A DNA stretch of 64,000 nucleotides from an uncultured Alistipes sp. (lineage in GTDB: Bacteria; Bacteroidota; Bacteroidia; Bacteroidales; Rikenellaceae): assembly GCA_948736885.1 (NCBI GenBank), contig CAPXWY010000003.1, forward strand, positions 1-64,000, given 5' to 3'. This document shows, piece after piece, positions 8,385 through 17,612 of this stretch; position 1 is the stretch's first letter; each line of letters starts with the position of its first letter. The position numbers were made by a program, and so were the translations under genes. The notes beneath the pieces are model-generated. The model did no database searches. It was not told the origin of the DNA and worked only from the letters and a program-made list of their open reading frames with translations.

Positions 8385-9404
8385 CTAACGCTGCACGCGG
8401 CCGTTGGCGTTGCCGCCGGCCAAGGATTCGACCTCCTCGACCGAAACGAGGTTGAAGTCGCCGTTGATGGTGTGCTTCAGCGCCGAAGCGGCCACGGCGA
8501 ACTCGAGGGCCTCGCCCTGCGTGGACTTGGTGAGCAGGCCATGGATGATGCCGCCCGAGAACGAGTCGCCGCCGCCGACACGGTCGACGATGGGATCGAT
8601 GTCGTAACGCTTCGACTCGTAGAACTCCTGGCCGTTGTAAATCATGGCTTTCCACCCGTTGTGCGTAGCGGAGAACGATTCGCGCAAGGTCGAAATGACG
8701 TACTTGAACCCGAACGTCTCGGCCATCTGACGGAAGATGCCCTTGTAACCCTCGGCGTTGGTCTCGCCGCCCTCGACGTTGGCGTCGGGCTTGAAACCGA
8801 GACACAGCTCGGCGTCCTCCTCGTTACCGATGCAGACGTCGACGTACTGCATCAGAGGACGCATGATGGACTGGGCCTTCTCCTTGGTCCAGAGCTTCTT
8901 GCGGAAATTGAGGTCGACCGAAACCGTGACGCCGTGGCGCTTGGCGGCCTCGCAGGCCAGGCGGGTGAGCTCGGCGGCCTTGTCGGAGATGGCCGGCGTG
9001 ATGCCCGACCAATGGAACCACTGGGCTCCCTCCATGATGGCGTCGAAATCGAAATCGGCAGCGTCGGCCTCGGCGATGGCCGAGTGGGCGCGGTCGTAGA
9101 TGACCTTCGAGGGACGCATCGAAGCACCCGTTTCGAGGTAATAGATACCTACGCGGTCGCCGCCGCGGGCGATGAAATCGGTCCTGACACCGTATTTGCG
9201 CAGTGCGTTGACAGCCGACTGACCGATTTCGTGCTTGGGCAGCTTGGAAACGAAATAGGCGTCGTGACCGTAGTTGGCGCAGCTGACGGCCACATTGGCC
9301 TCGCCGCCGCCGTAGACGACGTCGAACGAATCGGACTGAACGAAACGGGTGTTGCCGGGCGTCGAAAGACGCAGCATGATTTCACCCAAAGTGACGATTT
9401 TCAT
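8385..9404 (-). CDS. kdgK: 2-keto-3-deoxygluconate kinase
   Basis: Phosphorylates KDG to KDPG with ATP. The 339-aa PfkB/ribokinase-family protein has the N-terminal substrate-binding signature GGGEANVAVSCANYG and the C-terminal signature DRVGGGDSFSGGI with the catalytic aspartate. It is cytoplasmic. It begins 18 bp after uxaC, so the two are co-transcribed. A paralogue lies at 12,222-13,268 on the other strand. The C-terminus is normal in length and ends immediately before a heptamer array. Confidence 0.94.
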   Translation of the reverse strand: MKIVTLGEIMLRLSTPGNTRFVQSDSFDVVYGGGEANVAVSCANYGHDAYFVSKLPKHEIGQSAVNALRKYGVRTDFIARGGDRVGIYYLETGASMRPSKVIYDRAHSAIAEADAADFDFDAIMEGAQWFHWSGITPAISDKAAELTRLACEAAKRHGVTVSVDLNFRKKLWTKEKAQSIMRPLMQYVDVCIGNEEDAELCLGFKPDANVEGGETNAEGYKGIFRQMAETFGFKYVISTLRESFSATHNGWKAMIYNGQEFYESKRYDIDPIVDRVGGGDSFSGGIIHGLLTKSTQGEALEFAVAASALKHTINGDFNLVSVEEVESLAGGNANGRVQR

Positions 9405-9422
9405 AGGGTTATTGACGATTGA

Positions 9423-10835
9423 TTAAAATTGGAAATAATTCTTGGCATTGCGGTAACATACGCCCTCGACGATTTCGCGGCCGATGAACTCGATTTCCGA
9501 CGCGGGCAACAGACCCTGCTCGATGTCGTTGCCCAACAGGTTGCAGAGCGTGCGGCGGAAATACTCGTGGCGCGGGTACGAGAGGAACGAACGCGAATCG
9601 GTGAGCATGCCGACGAAACGGCTCAAGAGACCCAGCGTCGAAAGGGCGTTCATCTGCTTCTCCATGCCGTCCTTCTGGTCGAGGAACCACCAACCCGAAC
9701 CGAACTGGATCTTGCCGGCGCCGTAACGGCCGTCCTGGAAGTTGCCGAGCATGGTAGCGACGAGCTCGTTGTCGCGGGGATTGAGGTTGTAGATGATGGC
9801 CTTGGTGAGCTTGTCGTTGCGGTCGAGCATGTCGAAGAACTTGGACATGGCCTTGCCCACGGTGAAGTCGCCGATGGAATCGAACCCGGTGTCGGGGCCC
9901 AACTGACGGAACATGCGCGAATTGTTGTCGCGGATGGCGCCGTAGTGGAACTGCTGGGTCCAACCCGTCTCGTGGTCCATGACGGCGAATTCGACCATCA
10001 TGGCCGTCTTGAACTTGCGGATTTCCTCGCGCGATAGCTCCGTACCGCCGAACACCTTATTAAAGATAGCGTCGATTTCGGCCTGCGTGTAATCCTCGGC
10101 GTAGAACTCCTCGATGCCGTGGTCCGAAAGGCGGCAGCCCACCTGCTCGAAGAACTTGTGACGCACGCGCAGGGCGTCGATGACGTCGGAGAACTTGCGG
10201 ATTTCGACGCCCGAGACCTCGGAGAGCTTCTCGATGTAAGCGCGGAAATTGGCGGGCACCTCGACGGCCATGGCCTTGTCGGGACGCCATGTGGGCAGCA
10301 TCCGCACGGCGAAACCGTCCTCGGCGACCCTGATATGGTGCTCCAGCGAATCGACGGGGTCGTCGGTGGTGCAGACGACCTCGACGTTGTAGTGCTGCAT
10401 CAGACCACGGGCGAAGAACTCGGGCTTCTGCAACTTCTCGGTGCACTCGTCGTAAATCTTGCGCGCGGTCTGCGGGCAGAGCAGGTCGGTGACGCCGAAC
10501 GCCGTCTTGAGCTCCAGGTGGGTCCAGTGGTACAAGGGGTTGCGCATGGTATAAGGAACCGTCTCGGCCCACTTCTCGAACTTCTCCCAGTCGGAAGTAT
10601 CCTTACCCGTGCAGAACCGCTCGTCGACGCCGTTGGTACGCATGGCGCGCCACTTGTAATGGTCGCCCTCCAGCCAGATTTTCGACAGGTTGTCGAAGCG
10701 GTGGTTCGAGGCCACGTACCCGGGAATGAGGTGGCAATGGTAGTCGATGATCGGCATCTTGGCGGCGTGCTCGTGGTAGAGCCTTTCGGCGGCACGCGTC
10801 TGCAACAGGAAGTTGTCGTCGTTGAACTGTTTCAT
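9423..10835 (-). CDS. uxaC: Uronate isomerase
   Basis: Isomerises D-galacturonate to D-tagaturonate (and glucuronate to fructuronate), the entry step. The 470-aa protein belongs to the amidohydrolase superfamily, with the metal motif DYHCHL near residue 30. The start MKQFNDDN was chosen because it opens the conserved N-terminus. The 24-codon upstream extension overlaps the predicted promoter. It is the first gene of the minus-strand galacturonate operon. Confidence 0.95.
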   Translation of the reverse strand: MKQFNDDNFLLQTRAAERLYHEHAAKMPIIDYHCHLIPGYVASNHRFDNLSKIWLEGDHYKWRAMRTNGVDERFCTGKDTSDWEKFEKWAETVPYTMRNPLYHWTHLELKTAFGVTDLLCPQTARKIYDECTEKLQKPEFFARGLMQHYNVEVVCTTDDPVDSLEHHIRVAEDGFAVRMLPTWRPDKAMAVEVPANFRAYIEKLSEVSGVEIRKFSDVIDALRVRHKFFEQVGCRLSDHGIEEFYAEDYTQAEIDAIFNKVFGGTELSREEIRKFKTAMMVEFAVMDHETGWTQQFHYGAIRDNNSRMFRQLGPDTGFDSIGDFTVGKAMSKFFDMLDRNDKLTKAIIYNLNPRDNELVATMLGNFQDGRYGAGKIQFGSGWWFLDQKDGMEKQMNALSTLGLLSRFVGMLTDSRSFLSYPRHEYFRRTLCNLLGNDIEQGLLPASEIEFIGREIVEGVCYRNAKNYFQF

Positions 10836-10877
10836 GATAGGTATTTCGGTTTGGATTTCTACGCGGTTTTCGGAATG

Positions 10878-10907
10878 TAAAATTAGCACATTATCGGGAA
10901 ACGCCAA
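10878..10907 (-). promoter_or_regulatory. Candidate promoter of the uxaC operon
   Basis: On the minus strand TTG (10,905-10,907) is followed after 19 bp by TAATTTTA (10,878-10,885), one mismatch from the Bacteroidetes -7 box TAnnTTTG. It would give a leader of roughly 35 nt. Confidence 0.5.
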
Positions 10908-10970
10908 TGCGAAAAATTACCAAATTAAGTATAATATTTGCCAGTCCGATATATTAATTTGTCTTTCGGG

Positions 10971-11002
10971 TTGGCACGGAAGCGAAAAAGTACGTAATTT
11001 TG
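10971..11002 (+). promoter_or_regulatory. Candidate promoter of the DUF4861/kinase pair
   Basis: TTG (10,971-10,973), a 21-bp spacer and TAATTTTG (10,995-11,002), a perfect TAnnTTTG box. It is divergent from the uxaC promoter and about 63 bp away, so one regulator could control both. Confidence 0.6.
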
Positions 11003-11033
11003 CAGTACAACCAACGCAAACAGATTCAACGTC

Positions 11034-12146
11034 ATGATTCGCAAAATCATTCCGGGCGCCGCCCTGCTGGCGCTCGCATCCTGTGCGCAGAGCGTGCAGA
11101 TCGAAGTAAGCAACCCGACGCAGCATGCCCGCGAAGCGCAGACCGTGGAAATCGCGTGGACGGAACTGCGGGGCGTAAAGCCGGAAACGGTCGTGGTAAC
11201 GGACGCGGAGGGCAAGCAGATACCCTCGCAGGTGATCTACGCCGGGCACGAAAAACCGCAGGCGCTGATATTCCAGACCGACGCCGAAGCCGGGCAGACG
11301 CTGCGCTTCACCGTCGCCGAGGGCGAACGCGAAGCCTACCCGTCGAAAGCCTACGGCCGCCAGGTACCCGAACGCTACGATGACTACGCATGGGAAAACG
11401 ACAAGGTAGCCTACCGGCTCTACGGCCCGGCGCTTGAGACCTCGCCCGAGAAACTCATCACCCCGGGCATCGACGTATGGGTGAAGTCGACCGACCGCCT
11501 GGTAATCGACGAACGCTATGCCCGCGGCCACTATCACCACGACTACGGCGACGGCATGGACTGCTACAAAGTGGGCGTGACGCTGGGCTCGGGAGCCTCG
11601 CTGCCGTTCGCGGGCGGCAAGTTCTGGATGATGGGCCACAACTACGCCGCGCAGCGCACCCTCGACAACGGCCCCATCCGCACGACGGTGGAACTGACCT
11701 ACGCGCCGTTCGACGTGGACGGCAAACAAGTGTCGCTGGTCAAGACCATATCGCTGGACGCGGGATCGCGCTTCTCGCGGATGGAAAACCGCTACACGGG
11801 AGCCGCCGAACTGCCGATAGCCGCGGGCGTGGTACGCCACGACGTCAAGGCGTTCGCGCAGGGCGAGGGCTGGTTCGCGCTGCGCGAAGCGGCTTCGGAT
11901 TCGGCCGACCCGGCGAGCGACGGCGACATCTATCTGGCCATCGTACTGCCGGGCGCCGAAATCCTGCCCGACACGCTGGGCCATGCGCTGGCCGTGAAGA
12001 CGGCGGCCGACGGCCAACCGCTGGTCTACTACGCAGGCTCGGGCTGGAGCAAAGGCGGTGTGGACGGCATGGACCATTGGACCGCGACCACGGCCGAAGC
12101 GGCGGCCGCGCTGCAAACACCGCTCGAAGTACGCATAGTCCGCTGA
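11034..12146 (+). CDS. DUF4861-like lipoprotein
   Basis: A 370-aa predicted lipoprotein (lipobox ALASC, cysteine at residue 17) of unknown activity. The body resembles the DUF4861 family found in polysaccharide utilisation loci, with conserved-looking stretches RGHYHHDYGDGMDCYKVG and KFWMMGHNYAAQ that are rich in His, Asp and Tyr and could form a sugar site. It is the first gene after a promoter divergent from uxaC and is followed by a KDG-kinase paralogue. That suggests work on a uronic-acid-containing oligosaccharide. The family call is from memory of its sequence pattern and the function is not established here. Confidence 0.6.
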   Translation: MIRKIIPGAALLALASCAQSVQIEVSNPTQHAREAQTVEIAWTELRGVKPETVVVTDAEGKQIPSQVIYAGHEKPQALIFQTDAEAGQTLRFTVAEGEREAYPSKAYGRQVPERYDDYAWENDKVAYRLYGPALETSPEKLITPGIDVWVKSTDRLVIDERYARGHYHHDYGDGMDCYKVGVTLGSGASLPFAGGKFWMMGHNYAAQRTLDNGPIRTTVELTYAPFDVDGKQVSLVKTISLDAGSRFSRMENRYTGAAELPIAAGVVRHDVKAFAQGEGWFALREAASDSADPASDGDIYLAIVLPGAEILPDTLGHALAVKTAADGQPLVYYAGSGWSKGGVDGMDHWTATTAEAAAALQTPLEVRIVR

Positions 12147-12221
12147 CGAAAACCGACAACCGAAGAGACGACGAGGTCCGGGACCCGCTCCCGGGTCTTG
12201 CCGCAAAAAGGCACCGAGAAA

Positions 12222-13268
12222 ATGGAAAACACCCGAAAAATAGTCACCTTCGGCGAAATCATGCTCCGGCTGACGCCGCCCGCGAACCGCCGTTTCGACC
12301 AAAGCCCCGTCTACGAAGTCACCTTCGGGGGCAGCGAAGCCAACGTAGCGGTGTCGCTGGCCAACTACGGCGTCCGCAGCGAATTCGTCACGTGCCTGCC
12401 TGCCAACAAGATAGCGACGGCGGCCGTCGAAGACCTGCGCCGCAACGGCGTGGAGACCGGCCGCATAGTCCGCGGCGGCGACCGCATGGGGCTCTACTAC
12501 ATGGAAAAGGCGGCGTCCATCCGCTCCTCGCAGGTGGTCTACGACCGGGCGGGCTCGTCGTTCGACGCGCTGCGGCCGGGGATGATCGACTGGGAGGAGA
12601 CGTTCCGCGATGCGGGCTGGTTCCACTGGTCGGGCATTGCGGCGGCCGTGAGCGCCGACACGGCCGAAGTGTGCGCCGAAGCCATCGGCGCGGCGCGCCG
12701 GCTGGGGCTGACGGTCTCGTGCGACATCAACTACCGCAAAAACCTGTGGCGCTACGGCAAGACGGCCCGCGAAGTGCTTGTGCCGATGATGGGCGAATGC
12801 GACGTCCTTTTCGGCACGGACGACGAATACGCCACGGTGGCGGGCATCGGAGTCCCGACGCTGAAAAACCGCGAAGCGAGCGACAAACTCGACGCGGCGG
12901 ACTACGAAGCGGCAGCCCGGGAGACGGCGGCACGCTTCCCGAACTGCCGCATGGCGGTATTCGCCCTGCGCAACGTACTCAACGCCAACCACCATACCGT
13001 ATCGGGCACCCTCAGCACCGAGGGGCGCCTGCTGACGACGCGGGTCTACGAAATCGAACCTGTGGTCGACTGCGTGGGCGTGGGCGACGCGTTCGTGGGC
13101 GGCATCATATACAGCCTGCATGCGGGCCGCACGCCCCAACAGGCGCTGGACTTCGGAGCCGCGGCCTGCGCGCTGAAGAACACCGTACCGGGCGACTACA
13201 ACCGTATGACGGTCGAAGAAGTCGATGCCCTGGTGGGCGGCAGTGCTTCGGGCCGGATTGCGCGATAA
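12222..13268 (+). CDS. PfkB-family sugar kinase, KDG kinase paralogue
   Basis: A 348-aa ribokinase-family kinase similar along its whole length to the kdgK product on the opposite strand (shared pattern TFGEIMLRLTPP, GGSEANVAVSLANYG, GWFHWSGI, DINYRKNLW). The catalytic aspartate is D289 in GVGDAFVGG, where the other kinase has GGGDSFSGG. Start at MENTRKIV; a start 8 codons upstream (MPQKG) is possible. The substrate may be KDG again or a related keto-deoxy sugar acid. It is followed by a bidirectional terminator. Confidence 0.85.
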   Translation: MENTRKIVTFGEIMLRLTPPANRRFDQSPVYEVTFGGSEANVAVSLANYGVRSEFVTCLPANKIATAAVEDLRRNGVETGRIVRGGDRMGLYYMEKAASIRSSQVVYDRAGSSFDALRPGMIDWEETFRDAGWFHWSGIAAAVSADTAEVCAEAIGAARRLGLTVSCDINYRKNLWRYGKTAREVLVPMMGECDVLFGTDDEYATVAGIGVPTLKNREASDKLDAADYEAAARETAARFPNCRMAVFALRNVLNANHHTVSGTLSTEGRLLTTRVYEIEPVVDCVGVGDAFVGGIIYSLHAGRTPQQALDFGAAACALKNTVPGDYNRMTVEEVDALVGGSASGRIAR

Positions 13269-13376
13269 GGAAATTTTTTGGGCCACAGAAACGGCCGCGC
13301 CACCGACCAGCGCCATACCCGCAAAAACGGCCGCGCCTGCGCGGCGTATGAAAAACCACCCTACGACGCCCCGAAA

Positions 13377-13413
13377 CGAAAAGGCTGTCCCGAGTTTCGG
13401 GACAGCCTTTTTA
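13377..13413. terminator. Bidirectional rho-independent terminator
   Basis: A perfect 14-bp stem, AAAGGCTGTCCCGA with TCGGGACAGCCTTT, and a 3-base loop between convergent genes. A-rich and T-rich flanks let it act for the plus-strand kinase and the minus-strand TPR gene. Confidence 0.9.
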
Positions 13414-13430
13414 ACAATCGACCGGGCAGC

Positions 13431-14777
13431 CTACTGATTGGCCTGGGCCTGCTGGAACAAAGTGTTGTAAGTGTTGTACTTGTCCATGATGCCCTCCTCG
13501 TCGCGCAGACGGAAGCAAAGCTGCTTGAGCAACTGAATCGTCTCGAAGTGGTCGGGCTTGAGCTGGTGCGCCTTCTCGAAATAAGGCACGGCGGCGAGGT
13601 AAACCTCGGTCACGGCCTTCTGGTCGGCATCGTAAGCCGACTGGCTGTTGTAAGTGTTCTTACCGATGGCGTCGTTCATGGCGTCGCCCTTGACCGTGTA
13701 CATGTAACCGAGGAAATAATAACCCTCGAACATCTCGGGCTGCAACTCCACGACCTTGGCGAACGAAGCGATGCTCTCGTCGTAGTTCTTCAACGCGAAG
13801 AACGTACGGCCGCGGCTGAACCACAAGTCGATATTCTCGGGATTCTCGGCGATGGCGCTCTCGATCATGGCCACCAAATCGGCCGGGTCGCCGACGTTGG
13901 GCTCCGAAGTGTAGAGCTGCATCAGCCCTTCGAGAATCCGCTCGTTCTTGGGGAACTTCTCGATACCGGTGAGCAACGCATCCTTGGCGCGCGTCACGAA
14001 AGCGGGATCGTTGTCCTTCTGACCGTAATAACTGTGGAAGAGGTAATAATAGATATTGCCCTCCTCGTCGGTATAACCCCGGTCGAGCGCCATGTTGAGG
14101 TACTCGGAACCGAGTGCGAACGATTCGGGGTGGTTGGCGCCGTCGAACGTACGCAGGTAACCCGCATAGTAGAGCAGCACGGGGTCGGCCTGCCCGTAAG
14201 CGGGACCGGACTGCGCCTCGAAAGCCTGCATGTAAGCGTCGGCAGCAGCCGCGGAATTGCCCAGGTCGAGCTCGGCATTGCCGGCCATCGAACAATAATC
14301 GCTGACCTGCTTGAGCCCGGCCTTGACCTTGTCGCCCGCCTTGGGGTCGATTTCGTAAGCCTTGTTGTAAGCCTCGATAGCCTGCGGAACGGCGTTGTCG
14401 ACAATCTGGCGGGTCTGCTTCCAGGTAGCGACCTTACCGTTGCGGATATAGACCGTGAAATAAGGATACTCCCACGCCTCGCAGGGCTGCCCGCCGATTT
14501 CGGCCGCACTCACCGCTTTCGGCTCGCCGACGGCCAACTTGAGCATCGGGGCGTCCATGTTGGGGAAGAGGTTCTTGGTAGGCTCGGCAGCCGCCTCGTA
14601 GAACGCCTTGCCGCGGTTGATCCACGTCGAAGCCTTGCCGTTCTTCTTGGCGTCGGCGATGTCGGCATTGCTCTTTTCGATCTTGGAGCGGAAAGCCGAT
14701 TCGTTCACTTTCTGGGCGTTCGCAACGGGAGCTGCCAGCATCAACGCTGCAAAGGCCATCCAAATCGTTTTTTTCAT
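13431..14777 (-). CDS. Periplasmic tetratricopeptide-repeat protein
   Basis: A 448-aa protein with a signal peptide (residues 1-21, ending ANA-Q) and several TPR-like helix pairs in the second half (for example around NPENIDLWFSRGRTFFALKN and MFEGYYFLGYMYTVKGD). It is probably a scaffold in the periplasm. No catalytic motif is seen. It starts 37 bp after gyrA and could be read from the gyrA promoter. No specific partner can be named from sequence. Confidence 0.75.
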   Translation of the reverse strand: MKKTIWMAFAALMLAAPVANAQKVNESAFRSKIEKSNADIADAKKNGKASTWINRGKAFYEAAAEPTKNLFPNMDAPMLKLAVGEPKAVSAAEIGGQPCEAWEYPYFTVYIRNGKVATWKQTRQIVDNAVPQAIEAYNKAYEIDPKAGDKVKAGLKQVSDYCSMAGNAELDLGNSAAAADAYMQAFEAQSGPAYGQADPVLLYYAGYLRTFDGANHPESFALGSEYLNMALDRGYTDEEGNIYYYLFHSYYGQKDNDPAFVTRAKDALLTGIEKFPKNERILEGLMQLYTSEPNVGDPADLVAMIESAIAENPENIDLWFSRGRTFFALKNYDESIASFAKVVELQPEMFEGYYFLGYMYTVKGDAMNDAIGKNTYNSQSAYDADQKAVTEVYLAAVPYFEKAHQLKPDHFETIQLLKQLCFRLRDEEGIMDKYNTYNTLFQQAQANQ

Positions 14778-14813
14778 AAGTATGGAATTTAAGGTTTTAC
14801 ATAGGTATGACGA

Positions 14814-17384
14814 CTATTCCTCGGCGGGCTGCTGACCCTCGGCCGCGGGAGCCGCACCGGATTCGGGAACACCGCCCTCGGCAGGCTGCTGGTCCTCGGC
14901 CGTTTCGGGCTCCTCGTCGGAAGCAGGCACGGCCATGACCGAAGCGATGGCGTCGCCCTCGCGGAGGTTGATGATGCGCACGCCCTGCGTAGCACGCCCG
15001 GCCAGACGAATCTGCCCGACGGAAGTACGGATGGTGAGACCCGAACGGTTGATGATCATCAGGTCGTTCTCGTCGGTGACGGACTGAATGGCAATCAACT
15101 TGCCGGTCTTCTCGGTAATGTTGATGGTCTTCACGCCCTTGCCGCCGCGGTTGGTGATGCGGTACTCGTCGAGGTCGGTACGCTTGCCGTAACCGTTCTC
15201 GCTGAGCACCAACACGTCGCGCTTGTCGTCGGGCTCGATGCAAATCATACCGACCACCTCGTCGTCGCCCTCGAGCGAAATACCGCGCACACCGGCGCCG
15301 ACGCGCCCGATAGGCCGCACCGTAGCCTCGTTGAACCGGATGGCCTTGCCCTCCTTGGCGGCGATCATCACCTCGGCCGACCCGCTGGTGAGCTTAGCCT
15401 CGATGAGCTGGTCGCCCTCGCGGATGACGATGGCGTTGACGCCGTTCTGCCGCGGCCGCGAATAAGCCTCCAACTTGGTCTTCTTGATGGTACCGGCCTT
15501 GGTACACATGATGATGTAGTTGCTGTCGACATACTCCTGGTCGTCGAGCCGCTTGACGTTGATATAAGCGCGCACCTTATCGTCGGGCTCGATGCGGATG
15601 ACGTTCTGGATGGCACGCCCCTTGGACGAACGCGCGCCCTCGGGAATTTCGTAGACCTTGAGCCAGTAACAACGTCCCTTCTCGGTGAAGAACAACATGG
15701 TGTTGTGCATCGACGCGACGTAGATGTGCTCGATGAAGTCCTCGTCGCGCGTAGCGCTGCCCTTGGCGCCGACGCCGCCGCGATGCTGCGTGCGGTACTC
15801 GGCCAACGGCGTACGCTTGATATAACCCATGTGCGAAATGGTGATGACCATGTCGTCGTCGGCATAGAAATCCTCGGGGTTGAACTCCTCGGAAGCGTAG
15901 ACGATTTCGGAACGCCGCTCGTCGCCGTACTTGGCCTTCATCTCCAACAACTCGTCCTTGATAATCCGGAACTGCAACGATTCGTTTTCGAGCACCTCCT
16001 GCAAATGGGCGATGAGCTTCATCAACTCGTCGCGCTCGGCGATGAGCTTGCCGTGCTCCAACCCGGTGAGGGCGCGCAGACGCATCTCGATGATGGCCGA
16101 AGCCTGGATGTCGGAGAGGTCGAAGCGCTCGATCATGGTCTGCTTGGCGGCGTCGGGAGTCTGCGACGAACGGATGATCTGCACGATTTCGTCGATGTTG
16201 TCCTGCGCGATCAACAGACCCTGCACGATATGCAAGCGCTCCTCGGCCTTGCGCTTGTCGAAACGCGTACGGCGCACGACGACGTCGTGGCGGTGGTCGA
16301 TGAAGTGCTTGATGAGCTCGCGCATGGAGAGCAGCTGCGGCCGCCCGTTGACCAACGCGATGTTGTTGACGGCGAACGACGTCTGCAACGGCGTATTCTT
16401 GAACAACGTATTGAGCACGACGCTGGCGACGGCATCCTGCTTGAGGATGACGATGATACGCAGGCCGTTGCGGTCGGACTCGTCGTTGATATAGGAAATA
16501 CCCTCGATCTTCTTGTCGTTGATCATGTCGGCGATTTTCTTGATCATCTCCGCCTTATTGATCATGTAGGGAATTTCAGTGATGACGATGCACTCGCGGC
16601 CGCTGGGCGTATGCTCGATTTCGGTCTTGGCGCGCATGACGACGCGGCCGCGGCCCGTGAGCATGGCCTCCTTGACCCCCTCGTAACCGTAGATGATGCC
16701 GCCCGTGGGGAAGTCGGGGCCCTTGACGTAGTCCAGGAGCTCCTCGCCCGTGATTTCGGGATTGTCGACATAGGCACAGCAGGCGTCGACGACCTCGGAG
16801 AGGTTGTGCGGAGCCATGTTGGTGGCCATACCGACGGCGATACCGCTGGCGCCGTTGACAATCAACAGAGGAATCTTCGTCGGCAGGACCGTAGGCTCGT
16901 CGATGGTGTCGTCGAAGTTGAGCGTCCAGTCGATGGTCTCCTTGTCGATGTCGGCCATCACCTCGTCGGTAATCTTGCGCATGCGGGCCTCGGTATAACG
17001 CATGGCCGCAGGCGAATCGCCGTCCATCGAACCGAAGTTACCCTGGCCGTCGACGAGCGGATAACGCATCGACCACTCCTGGGCCAGACGCACCATGGCG
17101 TCGTAGACCGAACCGTCGCCGTGGGGGTGGAACTTACCCAGCACGTCGCCGACGATACGCGCCGACTTACGCGTGGGCTTGTCGGAATAGAGGTTCAACT
17201 CCGCACTCATATCGTAGAGGATGCGCCGGTGCACGGGCTTCAGACCGTCGCGCACGTCGGGCAAGGCACGGGAGACGATGACCGACATCGAATAGTCGAT
17301 GTAGGCCGACTTCATCTGCTCCTCGATGTTGATGGGGATGATGCGCCCCACCAACCCGGCATTCTTTTCTTCTTCAGTCAACAT
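14814..17384 (-). CDS. gyrA: DNA gyrase subunit A
   Basis: Cuts and rejoins DNA during negative supercoiling with GyrB. The 856-aa protein has the breakage-reunion domain with catalytic Y130 in [11 protein letters not shown] and the six-bladed C-terminal domain containing a GyrA-box-like [11 protein letters not shown], which separates it from the ParC-like protein downstream. The quinolone pocket reads [11 protein letters not shown]91 sits where E. coli has Ser83, while the Asp87 equivalent (D95) is kept. Start MLTEEEKN was preferred to a TTG 12 codons upstream because that TTG lies within the -7 box. gyrB is not in the window. The acidic tail after residue 830 is low complexity. Confidence 0.96.
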   Translation of the reverse strand: MLTEEEKNAGLVGRIIPINIEEQMKSAYIDYSMSVIVSRALPDVRDGLKPVHRRILYDMSAELNLYSDKPTRKSARIVGDVLGKFHPHGDGSVYDAMVRLAQEWSMRYPLVDGQGNFGSMDGDSPAAMRYTEARMRKITDEVMADIDKETIDWTLNFDDTIDEPTVLPTKIPLLIVNGASGIAVGMATNMAPHNLSEVVDACCAYVDNPEITGEELLDYVKGPDFPTGGIIYGYEGVKEAMLTGRGRVVMRAKTEIEHTPSGRECIVITEIPYMINKAEMIKKIADMINDKKIEGISYINDESDRNGLRIIVILKQDAVASVVLNTLFKNTPLQTSFAVNNIALVNGRPQLLSMRELIKHFIDHRHDVVVRRTRFDKRKAEERLHIVQGLLIAQDNIDEIVQIIRSSQTPDAAKQTMIERFDLSDIQASAIIEMRLRALTGLEHGKLIAERDELMKLIAHLQEVLENESLQFRIIKDELLEMKAKYGDERRSEIVYASEEFNPEDFYADDDMVITISHMGYIKRTPLAEYRTQHRGGVGAKGSATRDEDFIEHIYVASMHNTMLFFTEKGRCYWLKVYEIPEGARSSKGRAIQNVIRIEPDDKVRAYINVKRLDDQEYVDSNYIIMCTKAGTIKKTKLEAYSRPRQNGVNAIVIREGDQLIEAKLTSGSAEVMIAAKEGKAIRFNEATVRPIGRVGAGVRGISLEGDDEVVGMICIEPDDKRDVLVLSENGYGKRTDLDEYRITNRGGKGVKTINITEKTGKLIAIQSVTDENDLMIINRSGLTIRTSVGQIRLAGRATQGVRIINLREGDAIASVMAVPASDEEPETAEDQQPAEGGVPESGAAPAAEGQQPAEE

Positions 17385-17417
17385 TTCGGGTTCTGGAATT
17401 TCATAGTATTCAACGAA

Positions 17418-17448
17418 CAAAAATACGATTTATTTTCGTTCTGAGCAA
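17418..17448 (-). promoter_or_regulatory. gyrA promoter
   Basis: On the minus strand TTG (17,446-17,448), a 20-bp spacer and TATTTTTG (17,418-17,425), which matches TAnnTTTG perfectly. The predicted leader is only about 26 nt. Confidence 0.7.
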
Positions 17449-17533
17449 TTTTGCGCCGCAAAAATACGCTTCGCAGGAAGATATTTTTCCGGCAGCACCC
17501 GTTTTTCGGCACTTTTCAGCCCGTTTGACGGCA

Positions 17534-17570
17534 CAAAAAAAATTCCCCGACAGGGTGTCGGGGAAAACAA
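17534..17570 (-). terminator. Terminator of the two-lipoprotein operon
   Basis: TTCCCCGACA and TGTCGGGGAA form a perfect 10-bp stem with a 3-base loop. On the minus strand it is followed by eight T. Confidence 0.88.
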
Positions 17571-17612
17571 AACCGCGGACAGGTCGTACAGACCTTATGG
17601 CGGATGAAAAAG

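Noticed and set aside
10917..13316. 799-codon minus-strand open frame opposite DUF4861 and the kinase
   Set aside because: Both plus-strand genes have motifs and a promoter; the minus frame has neither.
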